From UMGS692 sp963653425 (GTDB lineage: Bacteria; Bacillota; Clostridia; Christensenellales; CAG-314), in assembly GCA_963653425.1 (NCBI GenBank), contig CAVJWC010000006.1, forward strand, positions 1 to 64,000: 64,000 nucleotides of DNA. The letters are read 5' to 3'. The notes beneath the pieces were generated by a model. The model worked only from the letters and a program-made list of their open reading frames with translations, searched no databases and was not told where the DNA came from. Made by a program: the position numbers and the translations under genes. Each line of letters opens with the position of its first letter. Within the stretch, counting starts at the first letter, position 1. Below are positions 40,476 to 51,035 of the stretch, piece by piece.

Positions 40476-43400
40476 ATGAACTTATTGAAACTTGAAACCT
40501 ACGGGTTCAAATCTTTTGCCGACAGGACGGAAATAGCTTTCGGCGACGGAATAACCGCGATAGTAGGTCCCAACGGTTGCGGAAAGAGTAACGTTTCCGA
40601 CGTAATCAGATGGATTTTAGGGGAACAGTCGGCTCGTCAGCTTCGCGGAAAGAGCATGACCGACCTTATTTTCGGCGGAACGGAACAGCGCAAATCTATG
40701 AGCTATTGCGAGGCTTCGCTGTATTTCGACAACTCGAACAGGCTTTTCCCGTTGGATTTCGACGAAGTGGTGATAACGAGAAAGCTTTATCGTTCGGGCG
40801 AAAGCGAATACTATATAAACAGAAGAACGGCAAAGCTCAGGGAGATTCTCGACCTTATGCGCGACGTAGGACTGGGAAGAGACGGATATTCCGTCGTAGG
40901 ACAGGGCAGAATGGACGCCATTCTGAACGCGCGCCCCGAGGACAGACGAGCCATATTCGAAGAAGCTCTCGGAATAAGCAAATTCCGTATACATAAAAAC
41001 GACACCGAACGCAAACTCGAAAGAACCGCCGACAATATGTCGCGAGTCAAAGATATTATGAGCGTTCTGGAAAAGAGACTTCCCGTACTCGAAAAACAGT
41101 CGGAGGACGCGGAAAAGTTCCTTGAACTCAAAAACGACCTCAGACGGCACGAAATCAACAGATACGTTTATTCGGCGGAAAGTTCGAGGGAAGAAAAAGC
41201 TTCTCACCTTAAAAAAGCCGAAGAAATCGGAACTTTGCTCGAAGCGAAAGAAAGAGAAATTCAGGAACTTAAAGAGCTTTACGACGGGCTTTTTGCGGGA
41301 ATGGGCGAAAGAGACGAAGAAATTCAGAGACTGTCGTCGGAAGAAACCAGACTCAGAGTCATTCTCGAAAGAAAAGCGGGCGAAAACAATCTTTTCGCGG
41401 AAAAACTGAGGAGCGCGAGAGAATCGGCTGAGTCTTTGTCGGCGGACGCAAAGCGCGCGGAAGAAGAAATTTCTCAGGCGGAAGGGCTTTTCGCGTCGGC
41501 TCAGAGAAGAAAGGGCATAAGTCAGGCTCAGGCAAAGGAAGCCCGCGAAGAACGCGACGAACTCGTTCTGTGTCTTTCCGAAACGGGAAAGAAGATCGAC
41601 GCCAGCCGTGAAAAGATAAAGGAAAAGAGCGAAGGCGTTCTGGAAATCCTCGACGGCGTTACGGAAATAAGAAGCAAACGCGCGTCGGCTATTTCGGAAA
41701 AAACCACTCTCAGCGAAAGACTTTCGGAAATCGCTCTCGAAGAATCGGTAAACTCGGAAAGACTTTCCGGACTTTCGACTGCGCAGAAAGGCATGCTCAG
41801 CGAATTCGGAGAAGCCAAGGCACGACTTAAAGAAGTCTCGGAAGCCCTTAAAAAGGCAACTGCGGGCGCGGACGAAGCTCGAGCCGTGCTTGCCCGTCTT
41901 ACGCCGAGACTCAACGAACTTAACGAAGAAAGACTTAAACTCAAAACCAATTTCGATATGCTCAAAGGCATTTCCGAGCGTTACGAAGGCTATAACCAGA
42001 CGGTAAGGCTTCTTATGAAGGACGCTCAGGAGAACGAAAAGCTTTCCGATTGCATATTGGGCGTGGTTGCCAATATAATAAGAGTTCCCGAGCGTTACGA
42101 ACTGGCTATGGAAACGGCTCTCGGCGGAGCTTTGCAGAATATCGTTACCGAAACCGATACCGACGCGGCTTACGTTATCGAATACCTGAAAGCAAAGAAG
42201 TACGGCAGACTGACCTTCCTGCCTCTTGGAAGCGTAAAACCGCATAATTTCTCCGAGAGGCGCGCCCTTTCGGAAAAGGGAGCTTTGGGCGTCGCGTCCG
42301 AACTTATAGGTTTCGACAGCCGTTTCAGCCCCGTGGTACTCAATCTTTTAGGTTCGACCATGATTGCCGACAATATGGACAACGCCGTTAAAATCGCGAG
42401 AAAATACGGTTACGGTTTCAGAATAGTCACTCTCGACGGAGAAATCCTTTCGCCTCAGGGTTCGCTTACGGGCGGAAGCCACAGAAGCAAAGAGTATAAC
42501 ATTCTTGCGACGGACAGACTTATAAGCGACACGCAAAACAGACTGAGGAACGTCTCTGCCGAACTTGCGAAACTGCGTTCGGAATACGAAAAAGCGCAGG
42601 AGAACCACGGCAGACTTTCCCGCGAGAAAGAAAAAACCGCTATGGAATGCGCCGACCTTACCGTTAAAACGGCTGCTCTCGAACAGAAGCTTGGCGGAAG
42701 CGAAGCTCTCGAAGGGAACGAAAAGGACATCTCGGTAAGACTTGCCGCGGAGAAGAAACAGAAGCAAGAAAGACTAATCGAACTCGATAAACTCATAGCC
42801 GAGTACACCGAAGAAGAAAACCGCCGTACCAGCGCAAAAGAGGCGCAGACGGCAAGTTCGGGCGAAGAAGAAAGGATTCTTGCCGAACTCAACGCCGAAA
42901 AGGACAGACTTACCGAAGCCTGCTCGGAAGCCAAGGAAAGATACGCAAAAGCCGTGTCTTCTCTCGAAAGCGCGGAAGCGGACATTGCGTCGAATTTGCA
43001 GAGAATAGAGCAGAGCAAAGCCCTTCTTAAACGGAAGCAGGAAGAACTCGAACAAAAACGAAGCGAAATTTCGGGTTACGAAGAGGAAGTCAAGAGACGT
43101 TCGGCTGACACCCCCGAAGCCGAAGAAATCAAAAAGATAGAGCTTGAAAAAGCCGTCAGACAAAAGGAAAAAGCCGAACTTTCGGGTAAACTTTCCCAAA
43201 CGGACGACCTTAAAACACAAAGAAGCGACGAAGCTATGGAACTTCGCCGAAAAATAGACAAAGAGAATATGCTTGCCGAAAAGGTCGAAACCGAACTCAA
43301 CGCAATGCAGGAAAAGATTATGGAAGACTACGGTCTTACCTACGAATCCGCACTTGCTTTCAGAGAGGAAAACTACGACGCCACGGAGTCCAGAAAGCAG

Positions 43401-44051
43401 ATAAATTCGCTGAGAACGGCTATAAACAAGCTCGGCGACGTCAACGTTTCGGCTATAGAAGAATACAAATCGGTAAAAGCCGAATACGACGCCGATTGCT
43501 CGCAGATGGCGGACCTCGAAAAAGCCATAGGCGACCTCAACAAGATAATTTCCGATCTTACGGGAGAGATGGTCAGCCGTTTCGACGCGGGATTCGAGAA
43601 GATAAGTTCCAATTTTTCGAAGATTTTCGCCGAACTTTTCAGCGGAGGCAAGGCTTCCATGCGGATAGAACGCGAAGAAGGAGCCGATCCGTTGGATTTC
43701 GGCATAGAAATAGAAGCTCAGCCCCCGGGAAAGAAATTACAGAACATTTCGCTTTTATCGGGCGGAGAAAGAGCTTTGACCTGTATAGCCATTCTGTTTG
43801 CGATACTGAAACTCAGTCCGATGCCCTTCTGCGTTCTCGACGAAATCGAAGCGCCTCTGGACGACGCAAACGCGGAGAGAGTGGCGAGATATTTAAGGAA
43901 ATATTCGGGCGAAACGCAGTTCGTGGTAATCACGCACAAAAAGCCCACCATGGAAAACGCGGACAGACTGTTCGGCGTAACCATGCAGGAAAAGGGCGTA
44001 AGCAAAATAGTCAGCGTGCTTTTAACCGAAGCCGTCCGCCACGTTCAATAA
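40476..44051 (+). CDS. smc: Chromosome segregation protein SMC
   Basis: The 1191-residue protein is a complete SMC: Walker A GPNGCGKSN (31-39), long coiled coil (about 165-500), hinge (about 515-660), second coiled coil (about 670-1010) and the C-terminal half-ATPase with signature LSGGERALT and Walker B FCVLDEIEAPLDD. It forms the condensin that compacts and separates chromosomes with ScpA and ScpB, which are not in the window. GTAATAG precedes the ATG without a strong ribosome binding site. It is followed 20 bases later by ftsY. Confidence 0.97.
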   Translation: MNLLKLETYGFKSFADRTEIAFGDGITAIVGPNGCGKSNVSDVIRWILGEQSARQLRGKSMTDLIFGGTEQRKSMSYCEASLYFDNSNRLFPLDFDEVVITRKLYRSGESEYYINRRTAKLREILDLMRDVGLGRDGYSVVGQGRMDAILNARPEDRRAIFEEALGISKFRIHKNDTERKLERTADNMSRVKDIMSVLEKRLPVLEKQSEDAEKFLELKNDLRRHEINRYVYSAESSREEKASHLKKAEEIGTLLEAKEREIQELKELYDGLFAGMGERDEEIQRLSSEETRLRVILERKAGENNLFAEKLRSARESAESLSADAKRAEEEISQAEGLFASAQRRKGISQAQAKEAREERDELVLCLSETGKKIDASREKIKEKSEGVLEILDGVTEIRSKRASAISEKTTLSERLSEIALEESVNSERLSGLSTAQKGMLSEFGEAKARLKEVSEALKKATAGADEARAVLARLTPRLNELNEERLKLKTNFDMLKGISERYEGYNQTVRLLMKDAQENEKLSDCILGVVANIIRVPERYELAMETALGGALQNIVTETDTDAAYVIEYLKAKKYGRLTFLPLGSVKPHNFSERRALSEKGALGVASELIGFDSRFSPVVLNLLGSTMIADNMDNAVKIARKYGYGFRIVTLDGEILSPQGSLTGGSHRSKEYNILATDRLISDTQNRLRNVSAELAKLRSEYEKAQENHGRLSREKEKTAMECADLTVKTAALEQKLGGSEALEGNEKDISVRLAAEKKQKQERLIELDKLIAEYTEEENRRTSAKEAQTASSGEEERILAELNAEKDRLTEACSEAKERYAKAVSSLESAEADIASNLQRIEQSKALLKRKQEELEQKRSEISGYEEEVKRRSADTPEAEEIKKIELEKAVRQKEKAELSGKLSQTDDLKTQRSDEAMELRRKIDKENMLAEKVETELNAMQEKIMEDYGLTYESALAFREENYDATESRKQINSLRTAINKLGDVNVSAIEEYKSVKAEYDADCSQMADLEKAIGDLNKIISDLTGEMVSRFDAGFEKISSNFSKIFAELFSGGKASMRIEREEGADPLDFGIEIEAQPPGKKLQNISLLSGGERALTCIAILFAILKLSPMPFCVLDEIEAPLDDANAERVARYLRKYSGETQFVVITHKKPTMENADRLFGVTMQEKGVSKIVSVLLTEAVRHVQ

Positions 44052-44071
44052 AGATATAAAGAGGTATAAAT

Positions 44072-44968
44072 ATGGGATTTTTTTCCAAGATAATCAACGG
44101 TCTCAAAAAGACGAAAGCAGTTATCGGGCATAAGCTCAACCAGCTCTTCAAAAAGGGCGTGTACGACGATAATTTCTTCGACGACCTTGAAAGCATTCTT
44201 CTTACCGCAGACGTAGGAGCGACTGCCACGGAAGAGATTATAGACAAACTCAGAGTCAGCCTTAACAAAAACACCGTAAGCGATCCCGAAAGAGCGCAGG
44301 AACTTCTTAAAGAGATAATGAAGGAACAGATAAGCGGAGAAGCTTTCGACTTCGACCTTAAACCTATGGTTATTCTCGTTTCGGGCGTAAACGGGGTAGG
44401 TAAGACCACTACGATAGGTAAGCTTGCAAACCTTTACAGGAACAAAGGCAAGAGCGTTACGGTTGCCGCGGCGGACACTTTCAGAGCGGCTGCAAGCGAA
44501 CAGCTGGAAATATGGGCGGAAAGAGCGGACGTAAGAATAATCAAGCACGAAGAAGGAAGCGATCCCGCTTCGGTGGTTTTCGACGCCATAGCTTCGGCTA
44601 AGTCCAGAAAGACCGACGTTCTTATCGTGGACACGGCAGGCAGACTTCATAACAAGAAGAACCTTATGGAAGAGCTTAAAAAGATAGAGAGAATTATCGA
44701 CAGAGAATTCCCCGAAGCTTACAGGTGCAATCTTATCGTTCTCGACGCAACCACGGGACAGAACGCTATAAATCAGGTGGAAGTCTTTAACGAAGCCATA
44801 GATATAGACGGTATCATTTTAACCAAGCTCGACGGAACGGCAAAGGGCGGAGTAGTCTTTGCGATAAAAGCCGAAATGGACGTTCCCGTCTACTTCGTGG
44901 GCGTGGGCGAAGGAATAGACGACCTTATGCCCTTCGATCCCGAAAGCTTCGTGGAGGGAATTATTTAG
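44072..44968 (+). CDS. ftsY: Signal recognition particle receptor FtsY
   Basis: The 298-residue GTPase has the N domain followed by the G domain: G1 GVNGVGKTTTIGKLA, DTFRAAA, DTAGRLHNK and TKLDGTAKGG. It docks ribosome-SRP complexes at the membrane. The acidic N-terminal A domain of enterobacterial FtsY is absent, as usual in Firmicutes. GAGG before the ATG; it closes the rnc-smc-ftsY group. Confidence 0.96.
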   Translation: MGFFSKIINGLKKTKAVIGHKLNQLFKKGVYDDNFFDDLESILLTADVGATATEEIIDKLRVSLNKNTVSDPERAQELLKEIMKEQISGEAFDFDLKPMVILVSGVNGVGKTTTIGKLANLYRNKGKSVTVAAADTFRAAASEQLEIWAERADVRIIKHEEGSDPASVVFDAIASAKSRKTDVLIVDTAGRLHNKKNLMEELKKIERIIDREFPEAYRCNLIVLDATTGQNAINQVEVFNEAIDIDGIILTKLDGTAKGGVVFAIKAEMDVPVYFVGVGEGIDDLMPFDPESFVEGII

Positions 44969-45125
44969 TCTGACTTTGCGTTTCGGAAGGTAACCGTTGG
45001 CAGAACCCGACGCCGTTTGTCCCCGTTACCAAAACGAAGGGATTTTAACTACGAAAACGCGGTAAGGTTTTATACAAAAAACGCACGTTGAAATCTTATA
45101 CGGAAAAATCGGAAAGGAGCTGACC

Positions 45126-46082
45126 ATGCAGGGAACTTTCGGCTCGGCGGAAATTACAGCCGGCAATGCGCTTAAAACTTTATGCGGAAAATACCGCGTC
45201 GTCGTAATATCCCGAGGCTACGGAAACGACGGAAAAACGACTGCAAGACTTTTGGCGGGAGGCTTATATAAGTCGGGAACGCGCGTTTTGGTGACGCCCG
45301 AACCCGTTCCGCCCGCGTGCGCGCCCTTTTTTGCAAAAGGCGAAAGCGGAGTGGCAATCGCGGTGTTGCCGTTTACGGGTAACGGCGGACTTATCCTTGC
45401 GGACGAAAAGGGAATTATTCCCGTTAAAAAAGGAGAAACGCCCGGGACGAGCCTTGATTTTTACGAAGAAGGCTTGGCATGCGGAATGATTTCCACGGCG
45501 GAAGGCGGTTACGACGATTATATAAAGGCTCTGACGGCGAAGTTTCTTCCGACTGAAAAAGCTTCCGCGGTAAGCCGAAAGGGTATGAGACTTGCGGAGG
45601 GCGAATACGGATGGCTTTTCCGGAGGCTTTCGGGCAAGACCGCGCTTTATTCGCCAATGAACGGCAGGGCTTTCAGAAGCCTTCCTCACGTACTCACTCT
45701 TATGGGTTTTAAGGACGTTATTCCCGTGACGGAAGACGCTTACCCGTCGGATAAAGTGCGCGTCGGGCTTAACGGAGAAGGCTTTTTAAGAGCGGTTCTC
45801 TTTTCGGGCGAAGGAAAAAGCGGAGAGGTGTTTTTCGCGTCCGACGCGGAAGGAACGAAACTGCTTCTTCTTGTTAAAGAGAACGGAAAGTTCAGAGCGG
45901 TTACGGACGAAGAACTCAGGTCTTCCTTAGAAGAACTGCAAAGAGAAGAACCCGAACTTATGAAAGACGTTCGGGCGGAGTTCAACGGCGGAGTCAGACT
46001 TAAACCGAATAACTTATGGTTACCCGACGCTTCTGCGGGCGCGATATATATAGGTTCGGCGTTTTTGGCTAAACGAAACTGA
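45126..46082 (+). CDS. Degenerate phosphohexomutase-like protein
   Basis: The 318-residue protein resembles the first domain of phosphogluco/phosphomannomutases: an FG-start (TFGSAEITAG), a VVVISRGYGNDGKTTARLLAGG segment in place of the VVVGRDTRxSG strand and helix, a GLYKSGTRVLVTPEPVPP segment in place of the GxxVxxxGxxPTP part, and VAIAVLPFTGNGGLIL in place of the phosphoserine loop (ASHNP is missing). The remaining 200 residues do not show the metal-binding DxDxDR loop. It therefore should not be a working mutase. AAGGAG precedes the ATG. Neighbouring pgi makes a sugar-phosphate role plausible. Family call is by eye. Confidence 0.5.
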   Translation: MQGTFGSAEITAGNALKTLCGKYRVVVISRGYGNDGKTTARLLAGGLYKSGTRVLVTPEPVPPACAPFFAKGESGVAIAVLPFTGNGGLILADEKGIIPVKKGETPGTSLDFYEEGLACGMISTAEGGYDDYIKALTAKFLPTEKASAVSRKGMRLAEGEYGWLFRRLSGKTALYSPMNGRAFRSLPHVLTLMGFKDVIPVTEDAYPSDKVRVGLNGEGFLRAVLFSGEGKSGEVFFASDAEGTKLLLLVKENGKFRAVTDEELRSSLEELQREEPELMKDVRAEFNGGVRLKPNNLWLPDASAGAIYIGSAFLAKRN

Positions 46083-46199
46083 GGTTACTTCGCGTAAATT
46101 AAACAAAAAAACGGAAACTTACGAACGAATACGAAAAAAGGCGCAAAATCGGGCGCTACGGCTTAAATTCGGAATACGAAACCGTAAAAAGGAGGAATT

Positions 46200-47597
46200 A
46201 TGAGAATCAGAATCGATTACAACAATATGATGGAGAGTTCCATCGGAGAAAGAGGAATTTCCGTTTCGGATATCGAAAGCGTGAGAGAACGCGCGGAAAA
46301 GGCTTTAAGTGCGGTTCAGAGTCTGAGAGGAACGGGCTGGCTCGGCTGGACGGAACTTCCCTATAATCAGGGCGAAATCGTCTGCAAAATAGAAGAGCTT
46401 GCGACGAAGATCCGTAAAAACTACGAGAATTTCGTAGTTCTCGGAATAGGCGGTTCGGCTCTCGGTCCGATTACGGTTTTCCAGTCGCTCAAACACCTTT
46501 ACTATAACGAACTTTCCGCCGAGAAGAGAAACGGTCCGCGTTTTTACGTTCTCGACAACGTAGATCCCGAGAGAATGAACGCTCTTTTCGATATTATAGA
46601 CGTAGAAAAGACCATGTTCAACGTTATAACCAAATCGGGCGCGACAAGCGAAACCATGAGCCAGTACCTTATCGTTTCGGATATTCTGGAAAAGAAACTC
46701 GGTAAGGATTGGGGCAGTCATATCGTCGCCACCACCGACGCCAAGAAAGGCAACCTCATTAAACTCGCGGAGAAAGAAGGTTTCCCGACTTTCGTTATCC
46801 CCGACGGCGTGGGCGGTCGTTTTTCGGAACTTTGCCCCGTAGGTCTTCTTCCCGCGGCTGTTCTCGGAATAGATATTAAAAAGCTTTTAGAGGGCGCGGC
46901 GGCTATGGACGAAGCCTGCAAGAACAAGGACATATACGCTAATCCCGCTCTCATTACGGCGGTTCTTTCCTATCTTGCCATGAACAGCGGAAAGAACGTT
47001 TCGGTAATGATGCCCTATTCGGACGCTCTTAAGAGCTTTGCCGATTGGTATTGTCAGCTTTGGGGCGAAAGTCTCGGAAAGAGCAAGGACAGGCAGGGCG
47101 AATACGTTTACGCGGGACAGACGCCCGTCAAGTCTCTTGGCGCAACCGACCAGCACAGTCAGCTTCAGCTTTACACCGAAGGACCTTTCGACAAGGTTGT
47201 AACCTTCATTGCCGTGGAAGAGTTCAGAAACGATATAACCATTCCCGACGGTTGCAGAGAGTTCCCCGACGTGCATTTCCTTTCGGGCAACAAGATGAGC
47301 AGACTTATAAACACCGAGCAGAAAGCCACGGCTTACGCTCTTAAAAAGGCGCAGAAAATGAATATGACCGTCACCGTGGATAAGCTGGACGAATTCACTA
47401 TGGGAGAACTTCTCTTCCTTTACGAAATGCAGACGGCTTACACGGGAGAACTTCTCAACGTCGACGCGTATAATCAGCCGGGCGTGGAAGAAGGCAAAAA
47501 CGCAACCTACGCTATGTTCGGAAGAAGCGGTTACGACGAAAAACGCAAAGAACTCGAAAGCGTTCCCGCACCCAAAGAAGAATTTATCGTAGGATAA
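46200..47597 (+). CDS. pgi: Glucose-6-phosphate isomerase
   Basis: The 465-residue protein matches the shorter Pgi form of Firmicutes and archaeal-type relatives: VLGIGGSALGP near the start of the first SIS domain, KSGATSETM and DGVGGRFSE in the second half, and QLWGESLGKS plus DQHSQLQLYTEGP with the catalytic residues. It interconverts glucose-6-phosphate and fructose-6-phosphate. GGAGG precedes the ATG. A 13-bp inverted repeat (47612-47655) follows. Confidence 0.95.
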   Translation: MRIRIDYNNMMESSIGERGISVSDIESVRERAEKALSAVQSLRGTGWLGWTELPYNQGEIVCKIEELATKIRKNYENFVVLGIGGSALGPITVFQSLKHLYYNELSAEKRNGPRFYVLDNVDPERMNALFDIIDVEKTMFNVITKSGATSETMSQYLIVSDILEKKLGKDWGSHIVATTDAKKGNLIKLAEKEGFPTFVIPDGVGGRFSELCPVGLLPAAVLGIDIKKLLEGAAAMDEACKNKDIYANPALITAVLSYLAMNSGKNVSVMMPYSDALKSFADWYCQLWGESLGKSKDRQGEYVYAGQTPVKSLGATDQHSQLQLYTEGPFDKVVTFIAVEEFRNDITIPDGCREFPDVHFLSGNKMSRLINTEQKATAYALKKAQKMNMTVTVDKLDEFTMGELLFLYEMQTAYTGELLNVDAYNQPGVEEGKNATYAMFGRSGYDEKRKELESVPAPKEEFIVG

Positions 47598-47611
47598 ACG
47601 GAATAAAAGCT

Positions 47612-47655
47612 TTCCGTTCTTTATTACAGGCGTTTAACGAGGATAAAGAACGGAA
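47612..47655. terminator. Inverted repeat between pgi and hisS
   Basis: TTCCGTTCTTTAT (47612-47624) pairs perfectly with ATAAAGAACGGAA (47643-47655). There is no T-run, so it may be an RNA-stability or attenuation hairpin and not a simple terminator. Confidence 0.5.
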
Positions 47656-47675
47656 TTAAAATACAGGAGTTAATT

Positions 47676-48938
47676 ATGTACGTAAAAAAGCCCGAAAAGG
47701 GAATGAGAGATATATTGCCCAAGGACCTTCTTCTCAGAGAGAAGGTTATGAAAACCATAGAGGACACATACAGACTTTACGGTTTCAGTCGCATAGAAAC
47801 GCCCTGCGTGGAAGACATAGGTCTTCTGACGGGTAAAAACGGCGGAGACAACGAAAAGCTTATCTTCAAAATTCTGAAACGCGGAGAAAAACTCAACGAA
47901 AACGACGGTCAGCTTTGCGACTGCGGACTGCGTTTCGACCTTACCGTGCCGTTAACGCGATTCTATTCCAACAACGTCGCTTCTCTGCCTTCGGTATTCA
48001 AGGCTATGCAGATAGGCAACGTCTGGCGCGCGGACAATCCTCAGAAAGGAAGATTCCGTCAGTTCGTTCAGTGCGACATAGACATTATCGGCGAAGAAAC
48101 CTGTCTTGCCGAAATCGAACTTATCTCGGCTACGACCGAAGCCCTTTATAAGTTGGGCTTTTCGGGCTTTACCGTAAGAGTCAACGACCGTCGCATTTTA
48201 CGGGCAATTGCGGTATTCAGCGGATTCGACGAAGAAGATTTCGATAAAGTCTACATCTCTCTCGATAAGCTGGATAAAATCGGTATGGACGGAGTTAAAA
48301 CCGAGCTTATTGAGGAAGGGATGAGAGAAGAGAACGTAGACAGGCTCATATCCTGCGTCAACGGTATCCGCGAGGCGGAAAATCCGCTTGAAAAGGCGGA
48401 AGAAGTTTTGTCTTCCGTTATAGAAGAGGGCGTGTTTGACGGTCTTAAAGAGATTTTTACCGCAACGAAAGCTCTTACGAAGGGTTGCAACGTGGATTTC
48501 GACGTTACGCTCGTAAGAGGAATGAACTACTATACGGGTACCATTTTCGAAATCGCAATGGACGGACTGGGATATTCCGTCGCAGGCGGAGGAAGATACG
48601 ATAAGCTTCTCGGAAAATTCACGGGTAAAGATATGCCGGCGTGCGGTTTCTCGATAGGTTTCGAAAGAATCGTATCCGTGCTTGCCGAAAAAGGCGAATA
48701 TCCCCGGACGGAAGAATCCGTTGCGATCGTTATTCCCAAAGGCGCGGACGAAAAGCTTATAGAAAACGCGATGAAACTTGCGGGAGACAAGCGCAAAGAG
48801 GGCGTAAGATGTTCGGTTATAAAGAAGATGAAGAACTTTAAGCTTCAGCTTGACGAGCTTTTAAGAGAAGGTTTCGGAACGGCTCTCGTGCTTTCCGAAT
48901 CGGGAGAAATAAAAGAAATGAAGCTTTCCGCAAAATAA
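47676..48938 (+). CDS. hisS: Histidyl-tRNA synthetase
   Basis: The 420-residue class II synthetase has KGMRDILP (motif 1 region), RFDLTVPLTRFY, QIGNVWRADNPQKGRFRQF (motif 2), LVRGMNYYTG and GGGRYDKLLG with the histidine-binding residues, motif 3 FSIGFER, and a C-terminal anticodon-binding domain (about 330-420). It charges tRNA-His. AGGAG precedes the ATG. The phosphoribosyltransferase regulator HisZ is related but lacks these motifs. Confidence 0.95.
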   Translation: MYVKKPEKGMRDILPKDLLLREKVMKTIEDTYRLYGFSRIETPCVEDIGLLTGKNGGDNEKLIFKILKRGEKLNENDGQLCDCGLRFDLTVPLTRFYSNNVASLPSVFKAMQIGNVWRADNPQKGRFRQFVQCDIDIIGEETCLAEIELISATTEALYKLGFSGFTVRVNDRRILRAIAVFSGFDEEDFDKVYISLDKLDKIGMDGVKTELIEEGMREENVDRLISCVNGIREAENPLEKAEEVLSSVIEEGVFDGLKEIFTATKALTKGCNVDFDVTLVRGMNYYTGTIFEIAMDGLGYSVAGGGRYDKLLGKFTGKDMPACGFSIGFERIVSVLAEKGEYPRTEESVAIVIPKGADEKLIENAMKLAGDKRKEGVRCSVIKKMKNFKLQLDELLREGFGTALVLSESGEIKEMKLSAK

Positions 48939-48963
48939 TGCGGATAAATCACGGTAGAAGGTA

Positions 48964-50868
48964 ATGCTTGTTTGGGTAAATAACGTCGTCTTCGGTTACG
49001 ACGACAAGATAATTTTAACCGATCTGGAGCTTTCGGTCAACGAAGGCGACAGAATAGGTCTCGTGGGAGCCAACGGCGAAGGAAAAACCACTTTACTTAA
49101 TCTTATTATGGGGAGTCTCGAACCCGTAAGCGGAGAGATTTCGCGTAAATCGGGATTAAGAGTGGGTTATATGAAGCAAAATCAAGGGCTGGACAGTTCT
49201 CTTACCGTTTACGAAGAAATGAGAACGGTTTTCAGAGAAGTGCTTGAAGCCGAAGAGAAAATGCGACTCCTCGAAGCCGAAATGGCGGTAACCGATCACG
49301 ACTCGCTTGAATTCAGAAGAAAGTCGGACGAATACGAAAGGTATAATTCCGTTTTCACCGCGGGCGAAGGCTATAATATCGACGTGAAAATCAGAACCGT
49401 CCTTTCGGGTATGGGTTTTCTCGGAAGAGAGAACGAACACATAAAGACCATGAGCGGAGGAGAAAAGACGAGGCTTATGCTTTGCAGACTTCTTCTTGCC
49501 GCGCCCGAACTTCTCATTCTCGACGAACCCACCAACCACCTTGACATAAAGACGCTTTTCTGGCTGGAAAAATATCTTTCGGGCTATAAAGGCGCGATAC
49601 TTACCGTTTCGCACGACCGTTACTTTTTAGATAAAACCGTTTCCAAAATCTGGGACCTCGAAAACCGCACGGTTACGACTTACACGGGAAACTACACGAA
49701 ATACAAGGTTCTTAAACGCGACAGACTTATAACTCTCGAAAAAGAGTACGAAAAACAACAGAAGCAAGTGGCTTCCATGCTCGATTACGCGCAGAAGAAC
49801 ATTGCTCGGGCTTCGACTTCCAACAGCGCGAAAAGCAGGCTTCACAGGCTGGCAAATATGGAAATAGCCGATAAGCCTTTCGTGGACAGAAGAACGCCCA
49901 AGTTTTCCTTCGCCTTTGAAAAAGAACCCGTAAAGGACGTTCTGACCGTCCGTAATCTCACCTTGGAGTTCCCGGGGAGAGTGCTTTTCGAAGACGCGAA
50001 CTTCACCCTTATAAGAGGAACGAAAACCGCTCTTTTAGGCGCGAACGGAACGGGTAAAACCACGCTTATACGTTACATTATGAGCGGAAAGGGCGAACAG
50101 GTCGGAAAGGTGGCTTTCGGAAAGAACGTAAAACCCGCCTATTACGATCAGGAAAACATCAATCTCGATTACGATAAAACGGTTATCGACGAAATCTGGT
50201 TCAAAAATCACAGACTCTCTCAGACGGAAATACGTTCCGCACTCGCGAGAATGCTTCTTTCCGCCGAAGACATAGAAAAGAAAGTGGGCGTTTTAAGCGG
50301 AGGAGAACGCGCTAAACTTGCTTTCGCGCTTTTGATGCTGGAAAAAGGAAACTTCCTTATTCTCGACGAACCCACCAACCACCTCGACCTCGTCGCGAGA
50401 GAAGCTCTCGAAGACGCTCTCAAAGAGTTCGAAGGCACGCTTCTTTTCGTTTCGCACGACAGATACTTTATAAGCAGTCTTGCGGGTAACTTCCTTGAAA
50501 TCGAAGACGGTAAGATTACCTCTTTTAAGGGCAGTTACGACGAATATACGGCTGAAAAACAGAAAGCAGAAGAAAAACAACGCGCCGAAGAAGCCGTTAA
50601 AGCAGAGGAAGTCCGCACGGCTAAACCCAAAAGCGAGAATAAAGGTTTCCGCTCGAAAGAAGACCGCGCCAAAGAAGTCAGCCGTAAACAGCGTATAGCT
50701 TTCCTCGAAAAACAGATGAAGCAACTCGAGGAGGAACAAGCTTCTCTTAACGAAGAGCTTTCGGGAAGCCCCGACTACAAACGGGTTATGGAGATTTCCG
50801 AAAGGCTTTGCCAAATAGAAACGGAACTTGACTCTGCGCTTTCCGAATGGACGGAAATTGCGGACTGA
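48964..50868 (+). CDS. ABC-F family ATPase
   Basis: The 634-residue protein has two ABC domains without membrane segments. The first has GANGEGKTT and MSGGEKTRL with LILDEPTNHLD; the second has GANGTGKTT and LSGGERAKL with LILDEPTNHLD. A linker of about 80 residues (YEKQQKQVASMLDYAQKN) joins them, and a charged C-terminal coiled coil (about 540-634) follows, as in the Uup/YdiF-type ABC-F proteins that act on the ribosome. It is probably a translation factor; antibiotic resistance cannot be inferred. Confidence 0.92.
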   Translation: MLVWVNNVVFGYDDKIILTDLELSVNEGDRIGLVGANGEGKTTLLNLIMGSLEPVSGEISRKSGLRVGYMKQNQGLDSSLTVYEEMRTVFREVLEAEEKMRLLEAEMAVTDHDSLEFRRKSDEYERYNSVFTAGEGYNIDVKIRTVLSGMGFLGRENEHIKTMSGGEKTRLMLCRLLLAAPELLILDEPTNHLDIKTLFWLEKYLSGYKGAILTVSHDRYFLDKTVSKIWDLENRTVTTYTGNYTKYKVLKRDRLITLEKEYEKQQKQVASMLDYAQKNIARASTSNSAKSRLHRLANMEIADKPFVDRRTPKFSFAFEKEPVKDVLTVRNLTLEFPGRVLFEDANFTLIRGTKTALLGANGTGKTTLIRYIMSGKGEQVGKVAFGKNVKPAYYDQENINLDYDKTVIDEIWFKNHRLSQTEIRSALARMLLSAEDIEKKVGVLSGGERAKLAFALLMLEKGNFLILDEPTNHLDLVAREALEDALKEFEGTLLFVSHDRYFISSLAGNFLEIEDGKITSFKGSYDEYTAEKQKAEEKQRAEEAVKAEEVRTAKPKSENKGFRSKEDRAKEVSRKQRIAFLEKQMKQLEEEQASLNEELSGSPDYKRVMEISERLCQIETELDSALSEWTEIAD

Positions 50869-51035
50869 ACCTCGTTTCCTTTTAGTTTTTGGTTTCGGAA
50901 AAATTAAAAACGGACTTGCGTTAAAAACGCAACGCTTTCAAAAACGCAAAAGTCTTTCAAAGACGGATAAAACGAGCAAAAACGTATAAAAAAGATTTGG
51001 TTTTTAATATATAAAACGGGGAAAACGGTGAGATT

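Noticed and set aside
40617..42245. 542-codon minus-strand frame
   Set aside because: Antisense to smc coiled-coil coding sequence; Phe/Ser/Arg-rich shadow composition.
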